Part shown: one piece after another, positions 16,974 through 25,196 of the stretch
Layout: the number at the start of each line of letters is the position of its first letter
Numbering within the stretch: the stretch's first letter is position 1
NCBI RefSeq assembly: GCF_030687835.1
Contig: NZ_CP117449.1
Location: forward strand, 3,596,001-3,660,000
Source of the DNA: Pseudomonas hefeiensis
GTDB taxonomy: Bacteria > Pseudomonadota > Gammaproteobacteria > Pseudomonadales > Pseudomonadaceae
DNA length: 64,000 nt
Direction: 5' to 3'
Program-made: the position numbers and the translations under genes
The notes under the pieces: generated by a model
What the model was told of the DNA's origin: nothing
The model's database searches: none
What the model saw: only the letters and a program-made list of their open reading frames with translations

Positions 16974-17761
16974 ATGCGTATTGGCAATGCTTCAGCGGCA
17001 TCGTGGTGCGTGAATGGCTGCGTTTCGTGCTGCAACGCACACGGTTTCTCAGTGCCCTGGTACGGCCGCTGTTGTGGCTGCTGGTGTTCGCCGCCGGCTT
17101 TCGTGCGGCACTGGGCATCGCCATCATTGCCCCCTATGACACCTACATCCCCTACGAGGTGTACATCGTGCCTGGCCTTGCCTGCATGATCCTGTTGTTC
17201 AATGGCATGCAGGGTTCGCTGGCGATGGTCTATGACCGGGAAATGGGCAGCATGCGCGTGCTGCTCACCAGCCCCCTGCCGCGGGCCTTCCTGCTGGCGA
17301 GCAAGTTGCTGGCCACCTCGTTGATTTCGCTGTTGCAGGTCTACGCATTTCTCGCCATTGCCTGGCTGTACGGCATCCAGCCACCGGCCATGGGCCTGGT
17401 GCTGGCGTTTCCGGCGCTGCTGCTGGTGGCCCTGATGCTCAGCGCCCTGGGCCTGCTGTTGTCCAATGCCATCCGGCAACTGGAAAACTTTGCCGGGGTG
17501 ATGAATTTCGTGATCTTCCCGATGTTCTTCCTGTCCTCGGCACTGTATCCGTTGTGGAAAATGCTGGAGGCCAGCCCTTGGTTGTACTGGTTGTGCGCGG
17601 TGAATCCGTTCACCCATGGAGTGGAGCTGGTGCGTTATGCGCTGTATGAACGGTTCAATCTGCTGGCGATGCTGGTGTGCGCGGGCTTGACCCTGGTGTT
17701 CGCTCTACTGGCGGTGTGGACGTTCAATCCGCAGCATGCGGCGTTGCGTAAGGCGGGTTGA
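16970..17761 (+). CDS. pedC: ABC-2 type permease (PedC family)
   Basis: A 263-residue integral membrane protein with six hydrophobic segments and the ABC-2 pattern (…NFVIFPMFFLSSALYPL…NPFTHGVELVRYALY). I use the ATG at 16970, which overlaps the ATPase stop as ATGA; the longer upstream frame is only the ATPase gene read out of phase. The PedC family is annotated as an alcohol-associated ABC permease; direction of transport is unproven, but ABC-2 permeases are normally exporters. Confidence 0.88.
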   Translation: MNAYWQCFSGIVVREWLRFVLQRTRFLSALVRPLLWLLVFAAGFRAALGIAIIAPYDTYIPYEVYIVPGLACMILLFNGMQGSLAMVYDREMGSMRVLLTSPLPRAFLLASKLLATSLISLLQVYAFLAIAWLYGIQPPAMGLVLAFPALLLVALMLSALGLLLSNAIRQLENFAGVMNFVIFPMFFLSSALYPLWKMLEASPWLYWLCAVNPFTHGVELVRYALYERFNLLAMLVCAGLTLVFALLAVWTFNPQHAALRKAG

Positions 17762-17781
17762 CCCGGCCAATGCCAAACTCC

Positions 17782-17871
17782 GGTGGGAGCGGGCTTGCTC
17801 GCGAAGACGGCGGCACATTCAACATAGATGCAAGCTGAACCACCGCTTTCGCGAGCAAGCCCGCTCCCACA
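17782..17871. repeat. REPIN
   Basis: Inverted REP arms (gtgggagcgggcttgct / complement) between the permease and CXXCW genes. Confidence 0.9.
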
Positions 17872-17944
17872 AGGGTTATGTGCATGCCTTCACTATCGCG
17901 CGGGCCTTTAACACTCAAATTACGACTTTAGTACCGGTTTTCCT

Positions 17945-17960
17945 GTCTATGGTCGCATTC
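17945..17960 (+). promoter_or_regulatory. Putative regulon motif upstream of the CXXCW gene
   Basis: tctatggtcgcattc on the + strand resembles the complement of the motif in front of exaC (ccaacgacgcattcg), in the same orientation relative to the gene, about 55 nt before the start at 18015. Weakest of the five occurrences. Confidence 0.3.
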
Positions 17961-18014
17961 ACAAGACCTCGACCCTGGCATGTAATGGGCGCATAACAAA
18001 AAGGATAAATTCCT

Positions 18015-18548
18015 ATGCCCCGTTTGCTGGTGATCGTCTTGCTGGGCCTGTCGCTGACTGTCGCCCAGGCTGATACTGCGCTGTTCTCCGCACAGGGCTA
18101 TCGCATTGCCCAGTATCGCAGCCCGACGCCCGCGGCCGTGGATGGCGCAGAAACGCTCGATACCCAGGCACTGCAACAGCTGATGGAGCACACACCGTCT
18201 GCGATCCTGATCGACGTCTACCGCCGCCCCTGGCTCCAGGGACGCTTCATCGACAACGAGCCCCACGCCAACCTCCCCGGCAGCCTGTGGCTGGCCAATA
18301 CCGGCGACGGCGACCTCGACCCGACCTGGCAAAATTACTTCAACCATCACCTGGGAAAAGCCACTGGCGGGCGGGCGGATCAACCATTGGTCTTTTATTG
18401 CCGCTCTGATTGCTGGTTGAGCTGGAACGCGGTAAAACGCGCCGCCGCCATGGGCTATAAACAGTTGTATTGGTACCGCGACGGCCTCGACGCCTGGGAG
18501 GCGGCCCATCTGCCCCTGCAAGCGGCCCGACCCGAACCCTTTCCCTGA
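18015..18548 (+). CDS. PQQ-dependent catabolism-associated CXXCW-motif protein
   Basis: A 177-residue exported protein with signal peptide (MPRLLVIVLLGLSLTVAQA) and a rhodanese-like fold. The hallmark motif FYCRSDCWLSWNAVKRA, with two cysteines and a tryptophan, is near residue 135. The ending GYKQLYWYRDGLDAWEAAHLP is the typical rhodanese C-terminus. With the SoxYZ-like carrier and SoxH-like hydrolase it adds a third sulfur-chemistry-like component to the locus. Start at 18015 follows aagga. Confidence 0.88.
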   Translation: MPRLLVIVLLGLSLTVAQADTALFSAQGYRIAQYRSPTPAAVDGAETLDTQALQQLMEHTPSAILIDVYRRPWLQGRFIDNEPHANLPGSLWLANTGDGDLDPTWQNYFNHHLGKATGGRADQPLVFYCRSDCWLSWNAVKRAAAMGYKQLYWYRDGLDAWEAAHLPLQAARPEPFP

Positions 18549-18602
18549 TCCAAATGAGTGCGTGCACCCGCCCCCCACACGACAATAACGAGGTGAATGG
18601 CC

Positions 18603-19268
18603 ATGTATAAAATCCTGATAGCCGACGATCACCCACTGTTTCGCGAAGCCATCCACAACGTCATCAGCGACGGTTTTCCTGGCAGCGAGGTGATGGAAAC
18701 CGCCGATCTGGACAGCGCCCTGGCGCTGACCCGCGAGCACGATGACCTCGACCTGATCCTGCTGGACCTGAACATGCCCGGCATGCACGGCCTCAACGGC
18801 CTGATCAACCTGCGCAACGAGGCGCCGACCATCCCCGTGGTGATCGTCTCCGCCGAGCAGGACAAACAGGTGGTGCTGCAAGCCATCACCTACGGCGCGG
18901 TGGGGTTCATCACCAAGTCCTCACCGCGCTCGCAGATGACCGACGCCATCGAGCAGATCCTCAACGGCAATGTGTACCTGCCACCGGACATCATCCGCAC
19001 GCAAAAAAGCCCGATGGGCCGCCGCCTGAACGAAACCCGGGCCTTTGCGCCCGAGCTGCTCCAGGCCCTGACCCGCAAACAACTGCTGGTGCTGGAACGC
19101 ATGACCAAGGGCGAGTCGAACAAACAGATCGCCTACACGCTGGAAATCGCCGAAACCACGGTCAAGGCGCACGTCTCGGCCATCCTGCGCAAGCTCAATG
19201 TGCACAATCGGGTGCAGGCGATTCTCAGTGCCGGGGACATTGATTTCGGGGCTTATCTGCGTCGTTGA
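18603..19268 (+). CDS. agmR: LuxR-family response regulator AgmR/ErbR (PedR1)
   Basis: A 221-residue NarL-type response regulator: [16 protein letters not shown] opening, phospho-acceptor in [10 protein letters not shown], Lys in GFITKSS, and a C-terminal helix-turn-helix ([20 protein letters not shown]). It corresponds to AgmR/ErbR, the activator of quinoprotein ethanol oxidation and PQQ synthesis genes in Pseudomonas. I start it at ATG 18603, 9 nt after gagg, rather than ATG 18597, which is only 3 nt away. It is the likely reader of the motifs in front of pqqA, exaC and pedF. Confidence 0.9.
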   Translation: MYKILIADDHPLFREAIHNVISDGFPGSEVMETADLDSALALTREHDDLDLILLDLNMPGMHGLNGLINLRNEAPTIPVVIVSAEQDKQVVLQAITYGAVGFITKSSPRSQMTDAIEQILNGNVYLPPDIIRTQKSPMGRRLNETRAFAPELLQALTRKQLLVLERMTKGESNKQIAYTLEIAETTVKAHVSAILRKLNVHNRVQAILSAGDIDFGAYLRR

Positions 19269-19286
19269 ACCGCTGACACACATCCC

Positions 19287-19406
19287 TGTGGCGAGGGGAT
19301 TTATCCCCGCTGGGGTGCGAAGCGGCCCTAAAACCTAAGAACTCGGTCTGCCTGGCAGATCCAGGGGGCTGCTTCACAGCCCAGCGGGGATAAATCCCCT
19401 CGCCAC
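19287..19406. repeat. Palindromic repeat, tgtggcgaggggatttatcccc type
   Basis: Inverted arms between the convergent agmR and nahK genes. Confidence 0.88.
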
Positions 19407-19419
19407 AACAGCGTTCGGC

Positions 19420-22062
19420 TCAATGGCCCTGGGTTTGGCCCAATAAATGACTCATCGCAATCTTCAGTTTCATTGGTCGCACCGGCTTGTGCATCAGGGT
19501 GTGGCCGCGTTCGCGGATCTGCTGCTTGAGTTCGTTGCTGTAGTTGGCGGTGATCATCATGGCCGGGATCGCCGAGGCCCGGCGGGCGTTGATCCGGGCC
19601 ACGGCGTCGACGCCGTTCTGCTCGTTGTCCAGGTGATAATCGGCAATCAGCAGGTCAGCCTCGGCATGGTAGTTGTCCACCTGGCGCGCCAGGTCCTGCT
19701 CCGACAGCGCGGTCACCACCCGACAACCCCAACCTTCCAGCAGCGTGCGCATGCCGGCGCAGATGGCTGCGTCGTTATCCAGCACCCAGACCCGCGCCCC
19801 GCGCAGGCGCTCAAGCATCGGCTCGCTCATCTCCAGGCTCGGTAACGGCTTGGGCGCGGTGGCGCTCAGGGGCACGTCGATGGAGAACACCGAGCCCTTG
19901 CCCGGCCATGAACGCACCTGGATCCGGTGCCCAAGGATCCCGGCGATTTTCTCGACGATCGCCAGCCCCAGGCCCAACCCTCGATCCTGATCCGGGCGCT
20001 GCACATCGCCGCGCTTGAACTCCTGGAAGATCTCCTCAAGGCGGTTTTCGGCAATGCCGATGCCGCTGTCCCAGACCTGGATGGACAGGCGCTGACGGTG
20101 CCGGCGACAGCCCAACACCACCCGCCCGCTGGGGGTATAGCGAATGGCATTGCTCAGCAGATTGCGCAGGATCCGCGCCAGCAACTGCATGTCGCTGCGC
20201 ACCAGGGCCGAACACGGCACAAAGTGCAGTTCCAACCCCTCACTGCGTGCGACCTGGACGTATTCGGCAGCCAGGTTGTCGAGCAACTCGCTGAGGGCGA
20301 ATGGCGCGATATCGGCCTTGATCACCCCGGCATCGAGCTTGGAAATGTCCACCAGCGTGCCCAACAGGTTTTCCACGTCCTGCAACGAGTGGCTGACGTT
20401 GCGCACCAGTTGCGCGTTCGCCACCGGCTCCCGGCGCTCGAGCAAGGCGCTGGTGAACAGCCGCGCGGCGTTGAGCGGTTGCAGCAGGTCATGGCTGACC
20501 GCCGCGAGGAATTTGGTTTTCGACAGGTTGGCCTGTTCGGCCTCGCGCTTGGCCTCGCGCAAGCGCAACTCCACGCGGCTGCGCTCGTCAATTTCGCGCA
20601 ATAGCTGGTCATTGAGGGTGGTCAGTTCGGCGGTGCGCTCCTGGACGCGCTGCTCCAGGTTCTGGTAGGCCTGGTGCAGCGCCTCGGCGGTACGACGCCG
20701 TTCGGTAATGTCGCGGATCAGCACGAAGATCCCCACCACTTCACCATTGGCCAGCCGATTGGGCACGTAGGAGCGCAGCATATAGCGCTCCTGGTTGTTG
20801 ATATTGGTTTCGGCAAACTCGAACGTCACGCTCTCACCGGCCAAAGCCCGGGCCACGTAGGCCTCCAGGCGCTGGTAATGCTGTTCGCTGTGGGCCTCGC
20901 GCAGGCTCTGGCCGAGCATCACGCCACGGGGCCAGCAATACCATTGCTCGTAGACTTTGTTGGTAAATTCGTAGACCAGGTCGGCATTGAGGTAGGCGAT
21001 CAGCGCCGGCACGTGGTCGGTAATCAGGCGGATCCAGCGCTCGCTTTCGCTCAGGGTCTCAGCGTGCTGGTAGCGCTCAGTGATGTCGGTGAAGGTGTTG
21101 ACGTAGCCGCCGGTGGGTAGCGGATGGGTGCGAATCTCCAGGACCCGACCATCCGACAGACGCTGCTCGCTTTCGTGGATAAGCCGGCCATTGCTGTCGC
21201 GACTGGCCGGGGTCAACAGTTGCAGTTCACTGTCGGCGATCACCTCGGAAAACGGCCGATGGGCCGCCACCGGCGCCAGACCGCTGAGTTCCAGGAAACG
21301 ACGGTTCCACAACTCCAGCACACCCTGGGCATTGACCATGGCAACACCCTGGGAAAGGTTGTCCACTGCCCGTTGCAACAAGTGCGATTTCTGCGCGATG
21401 GCCTGTTCGCGACGCACGGTTTCACTGAGTTTGACGTCGGTGATGTCGGTAAACAGGATCACCCGTCCGCCTTCCTGGGTTGGCCGCTCGCTGACTTGCA
21501 GCCAGCGCCCGTTCTGCAAGCGGTAGAGCACATGCTCATCAGCCTGGCCACGCGGTTCTTCGCTGAACAACCCGTTGGCGGTCATCAGCCGCTTGACCTC
21601 GGAAATGCGCATCCCGGCGATAATGCGCACGCGACTGTGGGCCCAAAACGCCTTGAAGCGGCTATTGAACAGGACAATGCGTTGCTGCTCGTCGAACAGC
21701 ACAAACGCATCGGAAATGCTCTCAATGGCATCGATCAGGTGCCGGTGGGCGGTTTCCGCACGCAACCGCGCTTCGCCCAGCAGGTGATTGCCGGCCTTGA
21801 GTTCGGCCATGGCCTGGTTCAGGGCGTCGGTGCGTTCGCGAACCTGCTCGGCCAGCACCACTGAATGCTGGAACGCCGCATACGGGTCGTTGCCCCGCGT
21901 CACGCCGGACTCCACCCGTTCGATCAGTGCATCGTTGATGCGCCGCAGTTTGTGGTTTTCGTGCTGGAGGCTGGCGATCTGAGCCTGCAGGTCAGCGATG
22001 GCCGGGGACGCGATGGCGGGCAATGGCAACTCCGGTGAAGGTCTGGTTGATGTGCATGCCAT
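19420..22062 (-). CDS. nahK: Hybrid sensor histidine kinase NahK/ErcS'-like
   Basis: An 880-residue cytoplasmic hybrid kinase: N-terminal coiled coil (about 20-105), three PAS domains (about 110-215, 230-330, 340-455), a coiled linker, HisKA with His524 (AAVSHDLLQPLNA), HATPase (GLGLGLAIVEKI) and a C-terminal receiver with phospho-Asp in LLIADYHLD. In P. aeruginosa NahK (ErcS') pairs with the NO sensor NosP, feeds the HptB pathway that controls biofilm and motility, and was first linked to ethanol oxidation. The ATG at 22062 has ggag 9 nt upstream, whereas the ATG at 22077 has nothing. The coding region overlaps the 3' end of nosP by 71 nt, an unusually long overlap that implies tight co-expression. 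Confidence 0.9.
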   Translation of the reverse strand: MACTSTRPSPELPLPAIASPAIADLQAQIASLQHENHKLRRINDALIERVESGVTRGNDPYAAFQHSVVLAEQVRERTDALNQAMAELKAGNHLLGEARLRAETAHRHLIDAIESISDAFVLFDEQQRIVLFNSRFKAFWAHSRVRIIAGMRISEVKRLMTANGLFSEEPRGQADEHVLYRLQNGRWLQVSERPTQEGGRVILFTDITDVKLSETVRREQAIAQKSHLLQRAVDNLSQGVAMVNAQGVLELWNRRFLELSGLAPVAAHRPFSEVIADSELQLLTPASRDSNGRLIHESEQRLSDGRVLEIRTHPLPTGGYVNTFTDITERYQHAETLSESERWIRLITDHVPALIAYLNADLVYEFTNKVYEQWYCWPRGVMLGQSLREAHSEQHYQRLEAYVARALAGESVTFEFAETNINNQERYMLRSYVPNRLANGEVVGIFVLIRDITERRRTAEALHQAYQNLEQRVQERTAELTTLNDQLLREIDERSRVELRLREAKREAEQANLSKTKFLAAVSHDLLQPLNAARLFTSALLERREPVANAQLVRNVSHSLQDVENLLGTLVDISKLDAGVIKADIAPFALSELLDNLAAEYVQVARSEGLELHFVPCSALVRSDMQLLARILRNLLSNAIRYTPSGRVVLGCRRHRQRLSIQVWDSGIGIAENRLEEIFQEFKRGDVQRPDQDRGLGLGLAIVEKIAGILGHRIQVRSWPGKGSVFSIDVPLSATAPKPLPSLEMSEPMLERLRGARVWVLDNDAAICAGMRTLLEGWGCRVVTALSEQDLARQVDNYHAEADLLIADYHLDNEQNGVDAVARINARRASAIPAMMITANYSNELKQQIRERGHTLMHKPVRPMKLKIAMSHLLGQTQGH

Positions 22063-23155
22063 TGAACTGTTCTCCATAGGTGTTGAAGCCCATCACGCGA
22101 TGGTCGCGCAGGAACTGGCCGATCTGCTCCAGGCCACCGCGGTCTTCCAGCTCCAGGCGCCGAAGAAAACAGTCACAGCCGATGGTCAGCAGCAAGTCAC
22201 CCAGACGCTCCTGCAAGCCGCTGAACAGTTCTTGCAGGTTGTGCAGCAAAGGGCCTGGGGTCATCGCCGTGAGCACGATGCCGTTCTCCACCGCGCAGTA
22301 AAAACTCAGGCTCAGGTCCGGGTGCACCTGCTGGATCGCCCGCACGTAGTACTGGTCGTTGATGCGCACCGCCAGCGGATGGGCGGCGAAGACCCGATAG
22401 TTCAGCGCGCTCACCGGCACGCCGATGTGCCGGGCATACTCCTCGGCGGCGGGCTCGGCGTTGAGCTCATATACACGCCGTGAGGTGCTGTCGGCCCCGG
22501 TCACGACCAACTTCTCCTCCCGAGGCAGGATGTGATGGGTGGTGAACACCTCAAAATCCAGCCAGGTGTTGATCAGCACCACCACGGCCGCGCCGCTGTG
22601 GAACTGACCTTCGTAGTACACATGGGTGTGGGTCAGGTAGTTGTCGTCGCCGGCCGAACCGCCGAAATGCGGAATGTCTCCCAGGGCCGCGCTCAGCGCC
22701 GCCAGCACCATCTCCTCGCGACTGGACAGGCCATCGAGCAAGGTCAGGGCAAAACTGTGGCCCTTGATCGGCGCCAGCGCATTGCTGCGGCAACCGCTGG
22801 CCAGCCGTTCGACCATTTGCTGGGCGTCGATCAGGCTAAAACGCTCCATTTCCCCGATCAGCTCGGCGGCAATGGAAAAATGCCGGTGATCGAAACCCAC
22901 CGCTGTGACGCAGTTGCGGCCATAGCCTTGGCTGGTGATTTCTCCGGCGCTGGTGCAGCCCACCAGGCGAATCCCGCCGAAGCTCTGTGAGAGCGCCTGG
23001 CCAAGAGCCGGTAAATCGTATTCGGCGGAGCAGAAAAACAGCACGAAACCCAAGTGCGGGTGCAGCAACTGCCGCGCCAGCTCCTGGGCAACCTGCTGGA
23101 CGTTCGTTGCCTGGGACATGGCGCTCATCACACCTTCGCTCTGGGCCTTTAGCAT
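21992..23155 (-). CDS. nosP: FIST-domain NO-sensing haemoprotein NosP
   Basis: A 387-residue protein with FIST N and FIST C domains (HLGFVLFFCSAEYD, VGCTSAGEITSQGYG, FGGSAGDDNY, and GFNTYGEQFNGMHINQT near the end). NosP proteins bind haem and report nitric oxide to the co-encoded kinase NahK. Start at 23155 has ggagg 6 nt before it; the longer upstream frame reads through promoter DNA. The gene begins a two-gene unit with nahK and has a regulon-type motif about 60 nt upstream shared with pqqA, exaC and pedF. Confidence 0.88.
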   Translation of the reverse strand: MLKAQSEGVMSAMSQATNVQQVAQELARQLLHPHLGFVLFFCSAEYDLPALGQALSQSFGGIRLVGCTSAGEITSQGYGRNCVTAVGFDHRHFSIAAELIGEMERFSLIDAQQMVERLASGCRSNALAPIKGHSFALTLLDGLSSREEMVLAALSAALGDIPHFGGSAGDDNYLTHTHVYYEGQFHSGAAVVVLINTWLDFEVFTTHHILPREEKLVVTGADSTSRRVYELNAEPAAEEYARHIGVPVSALNYRVFAAHPLAVRINDQYYVRAIQQVHPDLSLSFYCAVENGIVLTAMTPGPLLHNLQELFSGLQERLGDLLLTIGCDCFLRRLELEDRGGLEQIGQFLRDHRVMGFNTYGEQFNGMHINQTFTGVAIARHRVPGHR

Positions 23156-23214
23156 CTTCGCCTCCGACGGGTGCGTGACAGAAGCCTTGAGTGTACGAAG
23201 CGGCGCCCGACTCA

Positions 23215-23229
23215 CGAATGCTACTTGGG
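23215..23229 (-). promoter_or_regulatory. Putative regulon motif upstream of nosP
   Basis: cgaatgctacttggg is identical over its first 12 bases to the copy upstream of pqqA (1250). It continues into tagcggg, as the downstream element at 8516 does. Confidence 0.5.
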
Positions 23230-23333
23230 TAGCGGGTAGACGCTTCCATGGGAGGAGAACAGTGGCGGCCCCTGCCGCGATGCGCACGGCTGGGGCCACC
23301 ACAAACTCCTCCAGGCTTACTCTGAACCGCTAT

Positions 23334-23465
23334 TGTGGCGAGGGGATTTATCCCCGCCGGGTTGCGCAGCAACCCCCAATACCTGGCACCTCGGTGTGCC
23401 AGGTACAACGCACAGGCCGGGTTAGGGCCGCTCGCGGCCCAGCGGGGATAAATCCCCTCGCCACA
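23334..23465. repeat. Palindromic repeat, tgtggcgaggggatttatcccc type
   Basis: Full-length copy filling the gap between the porin stop and the nosP promoter. Confidence 0.88.
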
Positions 23466-23495
23466 GGGTTGTGCATTGCTCCCGATGGATCGTCT

Positions 23496-24680
23496 TTACC
23501 AGGTCAACACCGCCCCCACCGCAAAGGTGTCGGTGTCTTCGTTCTGGGCGCTGGTGTCGTGGCCGGCGATTTCGAACTGGTTGTATTCGGCCACGAGCTT
23601 GAGGTTGTCGTTGACGTCATGGAACAGCGCGATGCCACGGGTTTCATAGTCGGCGCCGCTGCCCACCACGCCATTGCCGTCATCCTCGGTCTTGCCGTAG
23701 GACAGCGCCAGGCGGTTCTTGCCGAGTTTGTAGGAGCCCTGCAACAGGTAGCCGGTGCTGTCGACATTGCGCAACGTCGCTTCGCCGGCATTGTTGGTGA
23801 AGAACGGGTTGATGCCCTTGGCCTGGAACCCCGACCCGGTGAGCGACAACCCGCCCATCTTCGCCTGTACGCCATAGCCCAGGCCTTTGGAGGTCACTGA
23901 ATCGACCGTGGTGTCGGTGTTGTCCGAGGTCTGGTAGCTGCCGTTGAGCCAGCTGTAGATCTTCGCCCCGCCCAGGTCGAACTGGTAGGTCACCTCACTT
24001 TCAGTACGCGGATTCTCCTGGTAGGCCTTGCCGGTGGCACTGCTGTCGTTGGTGTCCACCGGGTCCATGATGCCCACCGCCACCCGCAGACCGTCCATCA
24101 CCGGTGTACGGTAGGTGATCTGCGAGGTCGGGAACGGATACGGATAGCCGCTGCCGATGTTGCCGAACGACACGCCGCCACCGTCCACCAGCCCAAGCGT
24201 GTCGCTGACCTGGCCGTAACCGGCCAGCAACTCGTCCAGCAGAATGTTGGAGCGGGCGAACAGACCGAAGTCCTTGCCGATCAGCACTTCGCCCCACTGT
24301 GGGTTGGCGACGGTGCCGTAGAACTGCCGCACGTCGATGGCGGTGTCGGTGCCGTTGGTTTCGCTGTCGTTGATGGTCACCCAGAACGAGGCACGGGCGC
24401 CGAGCTTGAGGTCATCGACCTGCTTGCCCATGTTGAAGCCCAGGTAGTTGGGCAAGAAGCCCATCTTGACCCGCGACTGTCGACGGTCGAACTGTTCCCC
24501 TGCCCGGTCAACATCGCTGTTGACGTAAAAGGCGTTGATGTAGCCGTCGGTGGAAAAGGTGGTCTGGTCCTTGTCGTACAGCATGATTTCGGCCTGGGCC
24601 CACGGCGTCAGGCCAAGGGTCGAAAGACCGGCGATGACTGCAGGCAAAAAACGGTGGCGAGTATTTTTATTGTTGTGCAT
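23496..24680 (-). CDS. Outer-membrane porin (Gram-negative porin family)
   Basis: A 394-residue beta-barrel protein with signal peptide (cleavage near AQA) and alternating amphipathic strands, ending in the aromatic residue Trp (AVGAVLTW) needed for outer-membrane insertion. It is a 16-strand general-porin type rather than an OprD type. Start has ggag 7 nt upstream. Its place at the end of the alcohol locus may reflect uptake of small substrates, but nothing in the sequence fixes its specificity. Confidence 0.87.
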   Translation of the reverse strand: MHNNKNTRHRFLPAVIAGLSTLGLTPWAQAEIMLYDKDQTTFSTDGYINAFYVNSDVDRAGEQFDRRQSRVKMGFLPNYLGFNMGKQVDDLKLGARASFWVTINDSETNGTDTAIDVRQFYGTVANPQWGEVLIGKDFGLFARSNILLDELLAGYGQVSDTLGLVDGGGVSFGNIGSGYPYPFPTSQITYRTPVMDGLRVAVGIMDPVDTNDSSATGKAYQENPRTESEVTYQFDLGGAKIYSWLNGSYQTSDNTDTTVDSVTSKGLGYGVQAKMGGLSLTGSGFQAKGINPFFTNNAGEATLRNVDSTGYLLQGSYKLGKNRLALSYGKTEDDGNGVVGSGADYETRGIALFHDVNDNLKLVAEYNQFEIAGHDTSAQNEDTDTFAVGAVLTW

Positions 24681-24913
24681 GGCGCGCTCCGCAACATGAG
24701 ACGGGATGTCGGAGGCGATTATCGAAAGGCGTCAGGCCGCGTCATACGCTGCCTTGGAGGCAATTGGCGGATGCTTTGGAAGCGCCGGCCCGGCGCGGCA
24801 GTTTGGGTGTAAGACTGCGATGCCGACGGGCGCGGTACTTTGGGTGCGGGCCGCAGGGGGGGGCTGAGGAATGTAGGGTTGGTGCTGGAGTAGCACCGAC
24901 TTGTAGCAAGGGG

Positions 24914-25069
24914 GTATCTGTGAGAGCAAGACCTGTAGGAAATCTGTGGGAGCAAGGCTTGCAGGAAGTTTGTGGGAGCAAGACCGGTAGGAAGGCTGTG
25001 GGAGCAAGGCCGGTAGGAAGTCTGTGGGAGCAAGGCCGGTAGGAAGTCTGTGGGAGCAAGGCTTGCCCG
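24914..25069. repeat. Six tandem 26-bp repeats derived from a REP arm
   Basis: Six head-to-tail units of 26 bp (consensus aagtctgtgggagcaagg then ccggtagg), starting at 24914, 24940, 24966, 24992, 25018 and 25044. The outermost unit on the right is also the left arm of the REPIN that follows. Together with that REPIN they fill most of the 516 bp between the porin and the dehydratase gene; 24700-24913 shows no gene, only a small hairpin near 24881. Confidence 0.9.
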
Positions 25070-25138
25070 CGATGAACGATAACGCGGTTCAGCTGTTCGA
25101 CCACGGCGCGGCTATCGCGGGCGAGCCTTGCTCCCACA
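25049..25138. repeat. REPIN, gtgggagcaaggcttgcccgcga type
   Basis: Inverted REP arms of a second sequence type. Its inner loop is nearly the reverse complement of that of the REPIN at 56524. Confidence 0.88.
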
Positions 25139-25196
25139 GACCTTGCTCCCGCTGGCCTGTGCAGCTGGCCTGTGCAGCAGGCCCCTCTGCGGTGTA

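Noticed and set aside
24877..24897. Small hairpin ggtgct/agcacc as a terminator for an upstream gene
   Set aside because: No gene on the + strand ends nearby and there is no T-run.
24914..25069. CRISPR-like tandem repeats
   Set aside because: Units are directly adjacent (26 bp, no unique spacers) and derived from a REP arm; no cas genes.
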